This document shows, in pieces, positions 37,171 to 45,758 of a stretch of 64,000 nt of DNA (within the stretch, counting starts at the first letter, position 1; every line of letters starts with the position of its first letter). Below the pieces are notes generated by a model that did no database searches, was not told the DNA's origin, and saw nothing but the letters and a program-made list of their open reading frames with translations. Source of the DNA: Streptomyces sp. NBC_01451 (GTDB lineage: Bacteria > Actinomycetota > Actinomycetes > Streptomycetales > Streptomycetaceae); contig NZ_CP109479.1 of NCBI RefSeq assembly GCF_036227485.1, positions 2,852,001 to 2,916,000 of the forward strand, given 5' to 3'. Both the position numbers and the translations under genes were made by a program.

Positions 37171-38034
37171 TCAGCGCCGGCAGACGAGAATCCCCGCCCG
37201 GCAGCCGACCTCGAACTTCCCCTCGCGGGCGATCCGGTCGGTGACGATGGCACGGGCCCGCTCGACGGTCGCGTCGAAGGGCGTGCCGTACTGGTCCGCC
37301 CAGGCCCGGTAGGACGCCAGGTACGCGACGACCGGCTCGGGCTCGCGGACCGTGACGGTGCTGGGCAGTTCGATCGTCCGCACCCGGCCGAACTCCGCCC
37401 CGAGGAAGTCCGGAGCCTTCTCCAGGGAGAAGCGGCCACCGATCGAGAACCGGGCCGGCTCCTGCCCGGTGCCGAGCACGTCGCCGACGGCCCGGTGCCA
37501 CAGGTCGTCCAGTTCGGCCTTGTCCCGGTCGTTGTTGGTCGAGACGATCACCACCCCGTCCCGCGCGACGACGCGTGCCAGCTCCCTTACCGCCTGCGGG
37601 ATGTCGGGCACGTGGTAGAGCATGTGCATCGCCAGGGCCGCGTCGACGCTCCCCGTGGCCAGCGGCAGCCGCGTGACGTCCGCCACGGCGACCGGGCCGG
37701 GGACCGTGGCGAGGATGCCGGGTGAGATGTCCAGACCCAGTGCGGACAGGTCGGGCCGGTCCTCGCGCAGCCGCTGGACGTACTTGCCGTTGCCGCAGCC
37801 GACGTCGACCACGCGCCCGCTCGCCCGCACCCCGCCCAGTTGCTCGACGACGATGCCCGGCAGGTCGTGACGGGGCGTCTGCCACTGGTAGATCGACTGC
37901 CGGGCGGCCAGGTCCCGGTCGCTGCCGTACGCGCTCTCGGCGAGGCGGACTCGCTCGGTGCCGACGGAGGCGGACGCGGAGGCGGACATGGATGCGGAGG
38001 TGGATGCGGATGTGGATGGGGTGCGGTCGGTCAC
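37171..38034 (-). CDS. Class I SAM-dependent methyltransferase with Ser/Ala-repeat N-terminus
   Basis: The 287-aa protein has motif I VVDVGCGNGKYVQRL (about residues 74-88), LGLDIS, and ALAMHMLYHVPD typical of UbiE/COQ5-like methyltransferases. The first 25 residues are a low-complexity Ser/Ala/Thr run encoded by an imperfect hexanucleotide repeat (about 37962-38020), probably polymorphic. The GTG start has CGGGAG upstream. The substrate is unknown. Confidence 0.85.
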   Translation of the reverse strand: MTDRTPSTSASTSASMSASASASVGTERVRLAESAYGSDRDLAARQSIYQWQTPRHDLPGIVVEQLGGVRASGRVVDVGCGNGKYVQRLREDRPDLSALGLDISPGILATVPGPVAVADVTRLPLATGSVDAALAMHMLYHVPDIPQAVRELARVVARDGVVIVSTNNDRDKAELDDLWHRAVGDVLGTGQEPARFSIGGRFSLEKAPDFLGAEFGRVRTIELPSTVTVREPEPVVAYLASYRAWADQYGTPFDATVERARAIVTDRIAREGKFEVGCRAGILVCRR

Positions 38035-38067
38035 GTCAGCGGCTCCCGGGTTCGGGTGGGGCGGCGT

Positions 38068-38952
38068 TCACACGCCGTCGTCATCCTCCCCCGCCTCCAG
38101 CAGGTTCACCGCCGAGCCCACGATGCTCGGGTCCGGGCTGCCGACGACCTCCTCGTCCTTGCCCGTGTAGTCGAAGCGGGCCAGGACGCTGCGCATCGCC
38201 TCCACCCTCGCGCGCTTCTTGTCGTTGCTCTTCACCACCGTCCAGGGGGCCTGTTCGGTGTCCGTCGCACGGAACATGGCGACCTTGGCGGCCGTGTAGT
38301 CGTCCCAGCGGTCCAGGGAGGCGAGGTCCATGGGGCTCAGCTTCCACTGCCGTACGGGGTCGACCTGGCGGATCGTGAAGCGGGTGCGCTGCTCGCCCTG
38401 GGAGACCGAGAACCAGAACTTGATCAGGTCGACGCCGTCGTCGACGAGCATGCGCTCGAACAGCGGGGCCTGGCGGGTGAAGCGGCGGTACTCGTCGTCC
38501 GTGCAGAAGCCCATGACCCGTTCCACGCCGGCCCGGTTGTACCAGGAGCGGTCGAAGAGGACTATCTCGCCGGCGGTCGGGAGGTGTTCGACGTACCGCT
38601 GGAAGTACCACTGGCCGCGTTCGCGTTCGGTGGGCTTCTCCAGAGCCACCACGCGGGCGCCGCGCGGGTTGAGATGCTCCGTGAAGCGCTTGATCGTGCC
38701 GCCCTTTCCGGCCGCGTCCCGGCCCTCGAAGACGACGACGAGCCGGCGTCCGGTCTGCTTGATCCAGCTCTGCAGCTTCAGCAGTTCGATCTGCTGGAGC
38801 CGTTTGTGCAGGTCGTACTCCCGGCGCTCCATGCGCTCGGAGTACGGATAGTTCTCCCGCCAGGTGTCGACCGGCGTGCCGTCCGGCCGGACGAGGACGG
38901 GTTCGTCGAGGTCGCTGTAGTCGACCTTCAGTCCGGACATCAGCGGTGTCAT
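38068..38952 (-). CDS. ppk2: Polyphosphate kinase 2 (class I PPK2)
   Basis: Predicted 294 aa from the ATG at 38952, which has AAGGAGG 8 nt upstream (an ATG at 38988 is in frame without one). Walker A is EGRDAAGKGG (76-85) and the Walker B-like motif is VLFDRSWYNR (131-140), followed by the lid region. The enzyme transfers phosphate between polyphosphate and nucleoside diphosphates. It lies just downstream of a PiT phosphate permease on the same strand, suggesting a shared phosphate-storage role. Confidence 0.93.
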   Translation of the reverse strand: MTPLMSGLKVDYSDLDEPVLVRPDGTPVDTWRENYPYSERMERREYDLHKRLQQIELLKLQSWIKQTGRRLVVVFEGRDAAGKGGTIKRFTEHLNPRGARVVALEKPTERERGQWYFQRYVEHLPTAGEIVLFDRSWYNRAGVERVMGFCTDDEYRRFTRQAPLFERMLVDDGVDLIKFWFSVSQGEQRTRFTIRQVDPVRQWKLSPMDLASLDRWDDYTAAKVAMFRATDTEQAPWTVVKSNDKKRARVEAMRSVLARFDYTGKDEEVVGSPDPSIVGSAVNLLEAGEDDDGV

Positions 38953-38984
38953 ACCGTCGGCCTCCTTGGCATCAACATCAGCGG

Positions 38985-39761
38985 TCAATGACGATCAGTG
39001 ACAGTCAGTAGCGGTCGATAGTCATCGGTAGTGGTCAGTGGCGGTCCGTGGAACTGCGGCACGATCAGACAGATGCCGTACGCGACCACGGCCGCGCACG
39101 CCAGGAAGCACAGCCCCGCCTGGGCGAACCCGAGCGCGTGGGTACCTCCGTCATTCTCACGCGCACTCTCGACCCGGGCGAGTCCGAGGACGCCGAAGGC
39201 GAAGGCGCCGACCACGGCGACGGTGGCTCCGAGGCTCACCGCGGCCACCCTGGTCACCGAGTCCTTCCGGGCGCGGGCCGTGAGCCTGTAGGCGAGGTAC
39301 GTGGCGATCAGCGCCGCGATCCCGGCCACCAGCGGTGAGGCGAGCGCCGGGATCAGCACCTTCTCGACGGCCTTGGTGAAGTGCACGCCCTCGGCGCCCG
39401 CACCCACCCACACCGCGCCGATCAGCCCGCCGATCAGGGCGTGCGAGGAGCTCGACGGCAGCCCCACCAGCCAGGTCATCAGGTTCCACAGGATCGCCCC
39501 GACCAGCCCCGCGAAGATCATCCCCGGGGTGACGAGCGTGTCGTCGACGATGCCGCCGGAGATCGTCTTCGCGACCTCGGTGGTCAGGAAGGCGCCGACG
39601 ATGTTGAGGACACCGGCGAGCAGGACCGCGGTTCTCGGCTTCAGGGCGCCGGTGGCGATGGAGGTGGCCATCGCGTTCGCCGTGTCGTGGAACCCGTTGG
39701 TGGAGGCGAAGGCCAGGGCCGTCACGATGACGACCGCCACCAGGAACGTGATGTGGTCCAT
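38985..39761 (-). CDS. PiT family inorganic phosphate transporter, apparently half length
   Basis: A 258-aa protein with about seven membrane helices. The first PiT repeat is intact (FASTNGFHDTANAMATSI near residue 17, and GLPSSSSHALIGGLIGA near 93). The second inverted repeat with its own signature, present in standard PiT proteins of 330-500 aa, is absent. The last two helices are not recognisably PiT, and the C-terminal tail (about 20 residues) is low complexity, encoded by a GGTCAGTGG-like repeat. It is either a C-terminally truncated gene or a short subfamily; ppk2 begins 32 bp downstream. Confidence 0.75.
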   Translation of the reverse strand: MDHITFLVAVVIVTALAFASTNGFHDTANAMATSIATGALKPRTAVLLAGVLNIVGAFLTTEVAKTISGGIVDDTLVTPGMIFAGLVGAILWNLMTWLVGLPSSSSHALIGGLIGAVWVGAGAEGVHFTKAVEKVLIPALASPLVAGIAALIATYLAYRLTARARKDSVTRVAAVSLGATVAVVGAFAFGVLGLARVESARENDGGTHALGFAQAGLCFLACAAVVAYGICLIVPQFHGPPLTTTDDYRPLLTVTDRH

Positions 39762-39868
39762 GCGTTCGATGGAAGCAAGCGCAGGCGTACTCGCGACGAA
39801 CTGCGGGCAAAGCCTGTTCCTGGAAAAAACGCAGGTGACGTGGACGACCGTCACCTTACGATCACGCC

Positions 39869-40714
39869 ATGAGCAACGGCTTCGGCACCGACAGCGGCAT
39901 CCGCTGGACCTACGCCTTCGTCGACCGGCCCGTCGGCGATCTCGGCGCCGCCCAGGCGTTCTGGGCCGCCGTCACGGGCACCCGGGTGTCCGAGACCCGG
40001 GGTGAGCAGGGCGAGTTCGTGACCCTGCTGCCGGGCACGGGCGACGCCTGCGTCAAGGTCCAGGGGGTGGCCTCCGGGGACGGCGGCGCCCATCTCGACT
40101 TCGCCGTCGAGGACGTCGACGCCTTCGTCGGAGCGGCGTCGGCGCTCGGGGCGACGGTCGTCGGGGCGTACGACGGCTGGTCCGTGCTGCGCTCACCCGC
40201 AGGGCAGCTGTTCTGCGCCGTGCCCTGGCACGGGGAGGCGGTACGGCCCGCCGTGGTGGACGGCAGCCGCCTCGACCAGGTGTCCATCGACATCCCGCCC
40301 GCCGCCCACGGCACGGAAGTCGCCTTCTGGGAGCGCCTCACCGCCTGGGACTCCCTCGCCGGCTCGCTCCCGGAGTTCCACGTGCTCAGGCCTCCGGCCG
40401 GCCTCCCGGTCCGCATCCTCCTTCAGCGCCTCGGCACCGAGCGGCCCGCCGCCTCCGCCCACCTGGACCTGGCCTGCGCCGACATCGGGGCGACCGGCGC
40501 CCGCCACCGGCAGCTGGGGGCCACGGTCGTCGCCCGGCACGCCCACTGGACGGTCATGCGCGACCCGGCGGGCGGCACGTACTGCCTCACCGGCCGCGAC
40601 CCGGAGACCGGCGGGCTGCCGAAGGCGACGCCCACGGCCGATCCCGCCCAGCGACCGATCCCGTATGCACACGCCACGAGCGTCGGAGCGGCCTCAGGCG
40701 CCGCCTCCGGGTGA
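39869..40714 (+). CDS. VOC (glyoxalase/bleomycin-resistance fold) family protein, two domains
   Basis: The 281-aa protein comprises two VOC domains, at about residues 12-120 (HLDFAVEDVDAFV) and 130-245 (HLDLACADIGATG, ending MRDPAGGTYCLTGR). The family includes metal-dependent lyases and binding proteins for small metabolites; no specific role is apparent. The ATG is preceded at 6 nt by TACGAT without a ribosome site, so it is probably leaderless. The last 35 residues are an Ala/Pro/Ser tail. It is divergent from the PiT gene. Confidence 0.85.
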   Translation: MSNGFGTDSGIRWTYAFVDRPVGDLGAAQAFWAAVTGTRVSETRGEQGEFVTLLPGTGDACVKVQGVASGDGGAHLDFAVEDVDAFVGAASALGATVVGAYDGWSVLRSPAGQLFCAVPWHGEAVRPAVVDGSRLDQVSIDIPPAAHGTEVAFWERLTAWDSLAGSLPEFHVLRPPAGLPVRILLQRLGTERPAASAHLDLACADIGATGARHRQLGATVVARHAHWTVMRDPAGGTYCLTGRDPETGGLPKATPTADPAQRPIPYAHATSVGAASGAASG

Positions 40715-40898
40715 CCTCCCGGCGCGGCGGGCACGCGTACTCCGTGTCCTGCCGCGGCGCCGGCCCAGGATCGCTGTCGCCCGTCCTGTCCGGCTGCTCC
40801 GCCGCCGAGTCCCGCAGCCACACCGTGAGCGCACCCCCGACGGCCACCGCGACCACCCGGACCTCAACAACCGCCCGCGCTTCGCGACGGCCCGCGGC

Positions 40899-41228
40899 TC
40901 ACCCCCAGGCCTCGACGTCGACCACGGCTGCCACCGGGATCGGCCCGTACACGTGCGGGAACTCCTCGCCGCCCGGGTCCGGGGCCTCGTACTTCAGGGG
41001 CACGTCGAGCAGTGCGGGGTCCACGACCAGCACCACCAGGTCGTCGGGGCCGTCGTAGGAGCCGTACAGGAAGGCTGCCACGGCCGGGAGTTGGGCTCGG
41101 GTCGAGCAGTGGACGAAGCCCTGCTCCCGGAGGGTGCGGCCACGCGTCGACATCTCGTACGCGCCTTGCTCGCGGGCCGCGTCCCAGAGGGAGCGTTCGG
41201 TGATGTGGAGTATGTGCGATGAGGACAT
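40899..41228 (-). CDS. DUF952 family protein
   Basis: A 109-aa protein with the DUF952 features: HITERSLWDAAREQGAYEMST at the start, GFVHCSTRAQLPAVAAFLY in the middle, and EEFPHVYGPIPVAAVVDVEAW at the end. The conserved His/Cys pattern suggests an enzyme-like fold related to ADP-ribosyltransferase/KptA-type proteins, but the activity is not established. The start has TAGGTT 6 nt upstream and no ribosome site (leaderless). Confidence 0.88.
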   Translation of the reverse strand: MSSSHILHITERSLWDAAREQGAYEMSTRGRTLREQGFVHCSTRAQLPAVAAFLYGSYDGPDDLVVLVVDPALLDVPLKYEAPDPGGEEFPHVYGPIPVAAVVDVEAWG

Positions 41229-41311
41229 GAACCCAACCTACGGGCCTGCCCGTGCCGCGCGTACACCGGCCGACCGGTGCTCCCGGCACGGCTCGCGGCC
41301 CGGACCCGGCC

Positions 41312-41521
41312 TCAGGGTTTCTCCGTGGCGGGCCGGCTCTTCGCCGCCGAACCGGCAGCGGCCTCCGCCTCGGCCTCCGGGTCGACGTACGCCTCGCACT
41401 CGGTGTTCCGGCACGGCCCGGCGACCCACTTGGGCACCCATGCGCCCAGGGTCTTGTACCGCCGCACCACCGTGGTCACGTGCTGCCCGCAGACGGGACA
41501 GTCGTGCTCTTCTCTGCCCAT
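41312..41521 (-). CDS. Small zinc-ribbon-like protein
   Basis: A 69-aa protein with two cysteine pairs, CPVCGQH (residues 8-11) and CRNTEC (about 37-42), spaced as in a zinc ribbon. An Ala/Glu-rich disordered tail follows. The ATG lies 6 nt after TACCCT, suggesting a leaderless transcript. Function is unknown; single-domain proteins of this kind may bind nucleic acid or a partner protein. Confidence 0.75.
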   Translation of the reverse strand: MGREEHDCPVCGQHVTTVVRRYKTLGAWVPKWVAGPCRNTECEAYVDPEAEAEAAAGSAAKSRPATEKP

Positions 41522-41637
41522 GCAATCAGGGTATTGCCGGAGGGACCGGGGCGCTCCCCACCGGTTCGGGGTTTTCTGCCGGGGGTCGCGCCGGAGGCGG
41601 CTGGTGGGGACCAGGGCCGGCGATCAGGGCCCGGGGA

Positions 41638-42285
41638 TCAGGGCTGGGGCTCGCGCCACATGGGCCACATACGGGGGCCGTCCGGGAGTTCGAGGGGGCT
41701 GTCGAGGAGGTCGAAGCCGAGCCGCTCGTACAGCGTGCGGCTGCGGGCGCTGCTGGCCTCCAGGTAGGCGGCCAGTCCCTCCCGGTCGCAGCGGTCCAGG
41801 ACGTGCTGGACGAGGGCGGTACCCAGTCCCCGGCCCTGGCTGTCCGGTGCGACGCCGATCATCCACAGGTATTCGTGGGCACGTCCGGAGGGGTGTATCC
41901 CGGCCGTGAGCTGCGCGATCAGCTCGACGCGCTCGTTGTCGGGATCGACTGCCTCACGCATCCGGGCGGCGTCGTCGCCCTGCCCGGTCTCCCCCTCTAC
42001 TCCCTCCTCCTTCTCCTCCCCGTCGTTCTCCGCGTTCTCCGCGTGGGTGTCGGCGGGGACGGACAGCCACAGCGCGCATGCCGTGCCGTCCTCGGTGAGG
42101 TCGACGCGGCCCTCGGCGAGCACGATGTCCAGGAAGGCGGCCATCAGTCTGGGATGCGTCGCGCGGCGGTGATCCGGGTCCGGGAAGACCCAGCCGCTCA
42201 CCGGATCGTCCTGGAACGCCCCGTCGAGCAGCCGGACGACCAGCTCCCGGTCGTCCTCGCCCGCCGTACGTATCGCCACGCCCAT
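41638..42285 (-). CDS. GNAT family N-acetyltransferase
   Basis: A 215-aa acetyltransferase with the core in the C-terminal half: YLWMIGVAPDSQGRGLGTALVQHVL (acetyl-CoA loop QGRGLG near residue 150) and ASSARSRTLYERLGF. An acidic insertion (about residues 82-108, ENDGEEKEEGVEGETGQGDD) interrupts the N-terminal part and is unusual. The ATG at 42285 has AAGGGG 5 nt upstream. The gene lies directly behind a strong palindromic operator. Confidence 0.87.
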   Translation of the reverse strand: MGVAIRTAGEDDRELVVRLLDGAFQDDPVSGWVFPDPDHRRATHPRLMAAFLDIVLAEGRVDLTEDGTACALWLSVPADTHAENAENDGEEKEEGVEGETGQGDDAARMREAVDPDNERVELIAQLTAGIHPSGRAHEYLWMIGVAPDSQGRGLGTALVQHVLDRCDREGLAAYLEASSARSRTLYERLGFDLLDSPLELPDGPRMWPMWREPQP

Positions 42286-42300
42286 GCCCGCCCCTTTTGT

Positions 42301-42331
42301 CTCAACCGCCGTTGATCTTACGGCGGTTGAG
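42301..42331 (-). promoter_or_regulatory. Perfect 12-bp-arm palindrome over the GNAT promoter
   Basis: CTCAACCGCCGT (42301-42312) and ACGGCGGTTGAG (42320-42331) are exact inverted repeats with a 7-bp spacer. On the reverse strand the sequence TAAGAT within the centre is a good -10 hexamer about 30 bp before the start codon. The regulator is unknown; none is encoded next door. Confidence 0.75.
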
Positions 42332-42359
42332 CCTAACGGGTGAGGGATGTGTGACGGGG

Positions 42360-42384
42360 CCCGCACACCGTGGGGATGTGCGGG
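42360..42384 (-). terminator. Hairpin after the polyprenyl synthase gene
   Basis: CCCGCACA (42360-42367) pairs with TGTGCGGG (42377-42384) around a 9-nt loop, about 80 bp after the stop codon on the same strand. It would separate the encapsulin operon from the GNAT gene. Confidence 0.6.
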
Positions 42385-42460
42385 ACCCGCCAGACCGGAG
42401 CGCCGCGCCGGGACGTACGGAGTCAGGGCCGTACGCCCCGCCGCGGGTGGCTCCGGGGTC

Positions 42461-43702
42461 TCAGGTGGTGCGGCGGGTCACGAACTCCGCCAGGGACAGC
42501 AGGCCGCCGGCCGCCTCCGGGTCGGGGACCGCGCGGGACAGTTCGTGTATCGCGCGGGCCATCCGGTCGGCCGCCTGGAGCTGCGCCCAGTCCCGGCCGC
42601 CCGCCCGCTCGACGGCGAGCACCGTCCGCTCCAGCGCCCCTTCCTGCCCCTCGTCGTACGGAACTCCGTACAACTCGGCCAGTTCGGTGGCCGCCGGTGT
42701 GCCGGAGGCCAGTGCGGCGACCACGGGCAGGGACTTCTTGCGGGCGACCAGATCCGCCCCGGCCGGCTTGCCGGTGCGGCTCGGGTCCCCCCATATCCCG
42801 ATCACGTCGTCGATGAGCTGAAAGGCGAGCCCGGCCTCCCGGCCGAACGCGTCCATCGCCTCGACGTCCTCCGCCGACCCGCCCGCGTACAGCGCCCCGA
42901 GCGCGCAGGCACAGCCGAGCAGTGCGCCCGTCTTGGCCTCGGCCATGACGAGGCACTCGTCGAGGGTGACCTCGTCGGGGCCCCGCTTCTCCATGGCCGT
43001 GTCCGCGTGCTGCCCCTCGCACAGTTCGACGACGCAGGACGCGAGCCGGGCGGCGGCGGTGGCCGACGCCTGATGCGGGTCCTCGGCGAGCAGCCTCAGC
43101 GCCAGGGCCTGCAGGGCATCCCCCGCGAGGATCGCGTCGGCGTCGCCGAACACGGTCCACGCGGTGGGCCGGTGTCTGCGGGTGGTGTCCCGGTCCATGA
43201 CGTCGTCGTGCAGCAGGGTGAAGTTGTGGACCAGTTCCACCGCGGCAGCCGCTCGCACGGCCGCCTCCGGCCGGCCGCCGAGTGCCGCGGCGGCGGTCAG
43301 CACGAGGGCCGGGCGGATGGCCTTGCCCGCGTTGCCCGCCGCCGGACTGCCGTCCGCGTGCTCCCACCCGAAGTGGTAGAGGGCGACGCGGCGCATGGAC
43401 CCGGGCAGCGACTCGATCGCCGCGCGCAGCGCGGGATCGACCACGGTCCGGGACTGTTCCAGGATGAGAGCGGCGTCCTGCCCGTCCGCCCCGCCGGACG
43501 CCGTCCTCTCCTCCCCCTTCCCCCGTACGGGTACGGGGGATGATCCCCCCTGCCTCGCGTGCCCTGTGCCCACGGCCGGCCGCTCCCGTCCCCCGGACTC
43601 CGGTGATCGCTCCGAAGGCCTCTCCGCCGGACTGCCGATGGGGTTCCGCCTCTCCGGATCCAGAGTCCCGATGGTCTCGGCCGGGCCGTGGGCCCGGGTC
43701 AT
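42461..43702 (-). CDS. Polyprenyl diphosphate synthase with disordered N-terminal extension (probable encapsulin cargo)
   Basis: A 413-aa trans-isoprenyl diphosphate synthase. The first Asp-rich motif is DDVMD (166-170) in [17 protein letters not shown]; the second is DDVIG (298-302) in [11 protein letters not shown], DDxxG rather than DDxxD. The first 75 residues are disordered, rich in Pro/Glu/Arg/Ser/Gly, and absent from ordinary synthases. Start and stop overlap by 4 bp with the upstream EshA/encapsulin gene, so expression is coupled. Family 2B encapsulins are known to encapsulate isoprenoid enzymes through disordered extensions; cargo status here is inferred. Product chain length is not determined. 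Confidence 0.9.
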   Translation of the reverse strand: MTRAHGPAETIGTLDPERRNPIGSPAERPSERSPESGGRERPAVGTGHARQGGSSPVPVRGKGEERTASGGADGQDAALILEQSRTVVDPALRAAIESLPGSMRRVALYHFGWEHADGSPAAGNAGKAIRPALVLTAAAALGGRPEAAVRAAAAVELVHNFTLLHDDVMDRDTTRRHRPTAWTVFGDADAILAGDALQALALRLLAEDPHQASATAAARLASCVVELCEGQHADTAMEKRGPDEVTLDECLVMAEAKTGALLGCACALGALYAGGSAEDVEAMDAFGREAGLAFQLIDDVIGIWGDPSRTGKPAGADLVARKKSLPVVAALASGTPAATELAELYGVPYDEGQEGALERTVLAVERAGGRDWAQLQAADRMARAIHELSRAVPDPEAAGGLLSLAEFVTRRTT

Positions 43703-45105
43703 CGCCAGCGGCCGATCTCGACGTTCTCCAGCACTCCGAGGGCGTCCGGCACCAGGACTGCCGCCGAGTAGTAGGCCGTCACCAGGTAGTTGATGACCGC
43801 CTGTTCGTTGATGCCCATGAACCGCACGGACAGGCTGGGCTCGATCTCGTCCGGGATGCCGGCCTGCTGGAGCCCGATGACCCCCTGCTCGTCCTCGCCG
43901 GTACGCATGGCGATGATCGAGGTCGTACGGGCCTCGGTGACCGGGATCTTGTTGCACGGGAAGATCGGCACCCCGCGCCAGGTGGGGATGCGGTTGCCGC
44001 TCATGTCGATCGTCTCGGGGACGAGTCCGCGCTTGTTCAGCTCACGGCCGATCGCGGAGATCGCGCGCGGGTGGGCGAGCAGGAACTTGGTCCCGCGCCG
44101 CCTGCTGAGCAGTTCGTCCAGGTCGTCGGGGCTGGGCACGCCGTCGTGCGGCTGGAGCCGCTGGTCGTACTCGCAGTTGCTGAGGAGCCCGAACTCCCGG
44201 TTGTTGATGAGTTCGTGCTCCTGGCGCTCCTTCAGTGCCTCGACCGTGAGCCGGAGTTGCTGCTCGGTCTGGTTCATCGGCTGGTTGTAGAGGTCGGCCA
44301 CGCGGGAGTGGATGCGCAGCACCGTCTGGGCGATGCTCAGTTCGTACTCGCGGGGCTTCGCCTCGTAGTCGACGAACGTGCGCGGGATGTCCGCCTCGCC
44401 GTGGTGACCGGCCGCGAGGTCGATCTGCTTCTCGCCGTACCTGTTGGCGCTCTGCTCCGGGATCGCGCTCAGCGCCCGGAGGTGCTCGCGCAGCGAGTCG
44501 GCACGCTCGGCGACCTGCTCGAAGTGCTGACGGGAGAGTGTCAGCACGATGCATGTGGTGACCGCGCGGGCCGTGTACTCCCACAGGGCATCGGGGTCGA
44601 GGAGCGCCTGGTCGCCGAAGTAGGCGCCGTCGGCCAGCATGCCGAGTTCGGTGTCGTCGCCGTACGGGCCCGTGCCGATCTTCTCGACCTTGCCGTGGGC
44701 CAGCAGGAACACCTCGTCGTTCGCGCTGCCGAAGGAGGCGATCTCCGAGCCGGGTGCGAACTCCCGCTGCTGGCAACGCCTGGCCAGTTCGGCGAACACC
44801 TCCTCGTCCTCGTAGTCCCGCAGCGCCGGCAACTCGGACAGTTCGGCGGGGACCACTTCCACGCGGTCGCCCGTCTTCACGAACGTCAGACGGCCGTCTC
44901 CCACGGAGTAGGTGAGCCGCCGGTTCACACGGTATGCACCACCCTGCACGTTCACCCAGGGAAGCATCCGCAGCAGCCAGCGTGAGCTGATCTCCTGCAT
45001 CTGGGGTACGGATTTGGTGGTGGTGGCCAGATTCCGCGCGGCCGAAGTGCCGAGACTCTGCTGCGGCTTGTCCTGCTCCGTGCGGATCTCTTCGCCTACC
45101 GACAT
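43699..45105 (-). CDS. eshA: EshA-type Family 2B encapsulin shell protein with cyclic-nucleotide-binding domain
   Basis: A 468-aa protein. Residues about 75-205 form a cyclic-nucleotide-binding domain ([12 protein letters not shown], then phosphate-cassette-like [13 protein letters not shown] and YTARAVTT). The rest (about 1-74 and 215-468, including TRLQPHDG-like loops, [22 protein letters not shown] and [22 protein letters not shown]) corresponds to the HK97-type encapsulin shell as described for Family 2B. EshA was first reported in Streptomyces as a large multimeric protein affecting sporulation and antibiotic production. The ATG at 45105 has GGGAGGG about 9 nt upstream. The product probably self-assembles around the synthase encoded next. 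Confidence 0.93.
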   Translation of the reverse strand: MSVGEEIRTEQDKPQQSLGTSAARNLATTTKSVPQMQEISSRWLLRMLPWVNVQGGAYRVNRRLTYSVGDGRLTFVKTGDRVEVVPAELSELPALRDYEDEEVFAELARRCQQREFAPGSEIASFGSANDEVFLLAHGKVEKIGTGPYGDDTELGMLADGAYFGDQALLDPDALWEYTARAVTTCIVLTLSRQHFEQVAERADSLREHLRALSAIPEQSANRYGEKQIDLAAGHHGEADIPRTFVDYEAKPREYELSIAQTVLRIHSRVADLYNQPMNQTEQQLRLTVEALKERQEHELINNREFGLLSNCEYDQRLQPHDGVPSPDDLDELLSRRRGTKFLLAHPRAISAIGRELNKRGLVPETIDMSGNRIPTWRGVPIFPCNKIPVTEARTTSIIAMRTGEDEQGVIGLQQAGIPDEIEPSLSVRFMGINEQAVINYLVTAYYSAAVLVPDALGVLENVEIGRWR

Positions 45106-45378
45106 AAAGAACTGCCCTCCCATTAACGCGTAATGCGCCGGTGCGGCGACCCCCCTCGGGTGTGCTCCGCATCGGACGCCTGCGCGCACCAGCCTTCCTC
45201 ACCGAGCGTGTCAGTGCTATTACACGAATGAGCGGGAATGGATCATTGCCGAAGTGGGCACATGGGAGTTCTTCGCCAGCTCGTTCGACCCGGCGAACGG
45301 GAAATGCCTCTCCAGGGGAACTTCAAGATCGGGCCGGCCGTTGGAACAGACGACGGACGACGAACTGAGGAGACACCG
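45106..45378. other. Divergent intergenic region between eshA and the 77-aa gene
   Basis: About 270 bp without a supported gene. A relatively AT-rich segment (about 45205-45260, with CTATTACACGAATGAG) probably carries promoters, but I cannot assign clear -35/-10 pairs. No strong inverted repeat is visible. Confidence 0.45.
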
Positions 45379-45612
45379 ATGGCAGGCTTCCTGGACCGCG
45401 CCAAGGAACAGGCACAGCGCGGCCTGACGCAGGGCAAGCAGAAGCTCGACGAGGTGCAGGCCCAGCGGGCCGGCGGCGACCTGCTCAAGAAGGTGGGCGC
45501 GGCGTACTACGCGGAGCGACGCGGCAGTGGTTCCCCCGACGCGACACAGCGGGCCCTTCAGGCCCTGGAGAGCCACATCGCGGTGCACGGGGACTCGTTC
45601 CTGCACCAGTGA
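45379..45612 (+). CDS. Small conserved helical protein
   Basis: A 77-aa, predicted mostly helical, basic protein (FLDRAKEQAQRGLTQGKQKLDEVQAQR) with an AAYYAERRG turn and a C-terminal helix. The ATG has GAGGAG 7 nt upstream. No domain is recognised. It is divergent from eshA, so a relation to the encapsulin system is possible, but there is no direct evidence. Confidence 0.78.
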   Translation: MAGFLDRAKEQAQRGLTQGKQKLDEVQAQRAGGDLLKKVGAAYYAERRGSGSPDATQRALQALESHIAVHGDSFLHQ

Positions 45613-45758
45613 CAGCCGGTGACGCCGTATCGGCGCCGCTGACCGGATCGGCTCGCACGCCGTGCGAACAACTGGCCCCCGACCGTCGGATTCCGGTACA
45701 AGCTGCGGTATGAGGCGGTCACGACCGGTGACCGTCGCGCAGCGCGAAGGAGACGGTC

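Noticed and set aside
37962..38020. CRISPR-like array
   Set aside because: The hexamer repeats are contiguous coding microrepeats without spacers; no cas gene is present.
40587..40856. Reverse frame with a short hydrophobic stretch (VVAVAVGGALTVWL) after the VOC gene
   Set aside because: It overlaps the VOC coding region, has no ribosome site and its second half is Arg-rich shadow sequence; at most a gene remnant. The 40715-40898 gap otherwise shows nothing.
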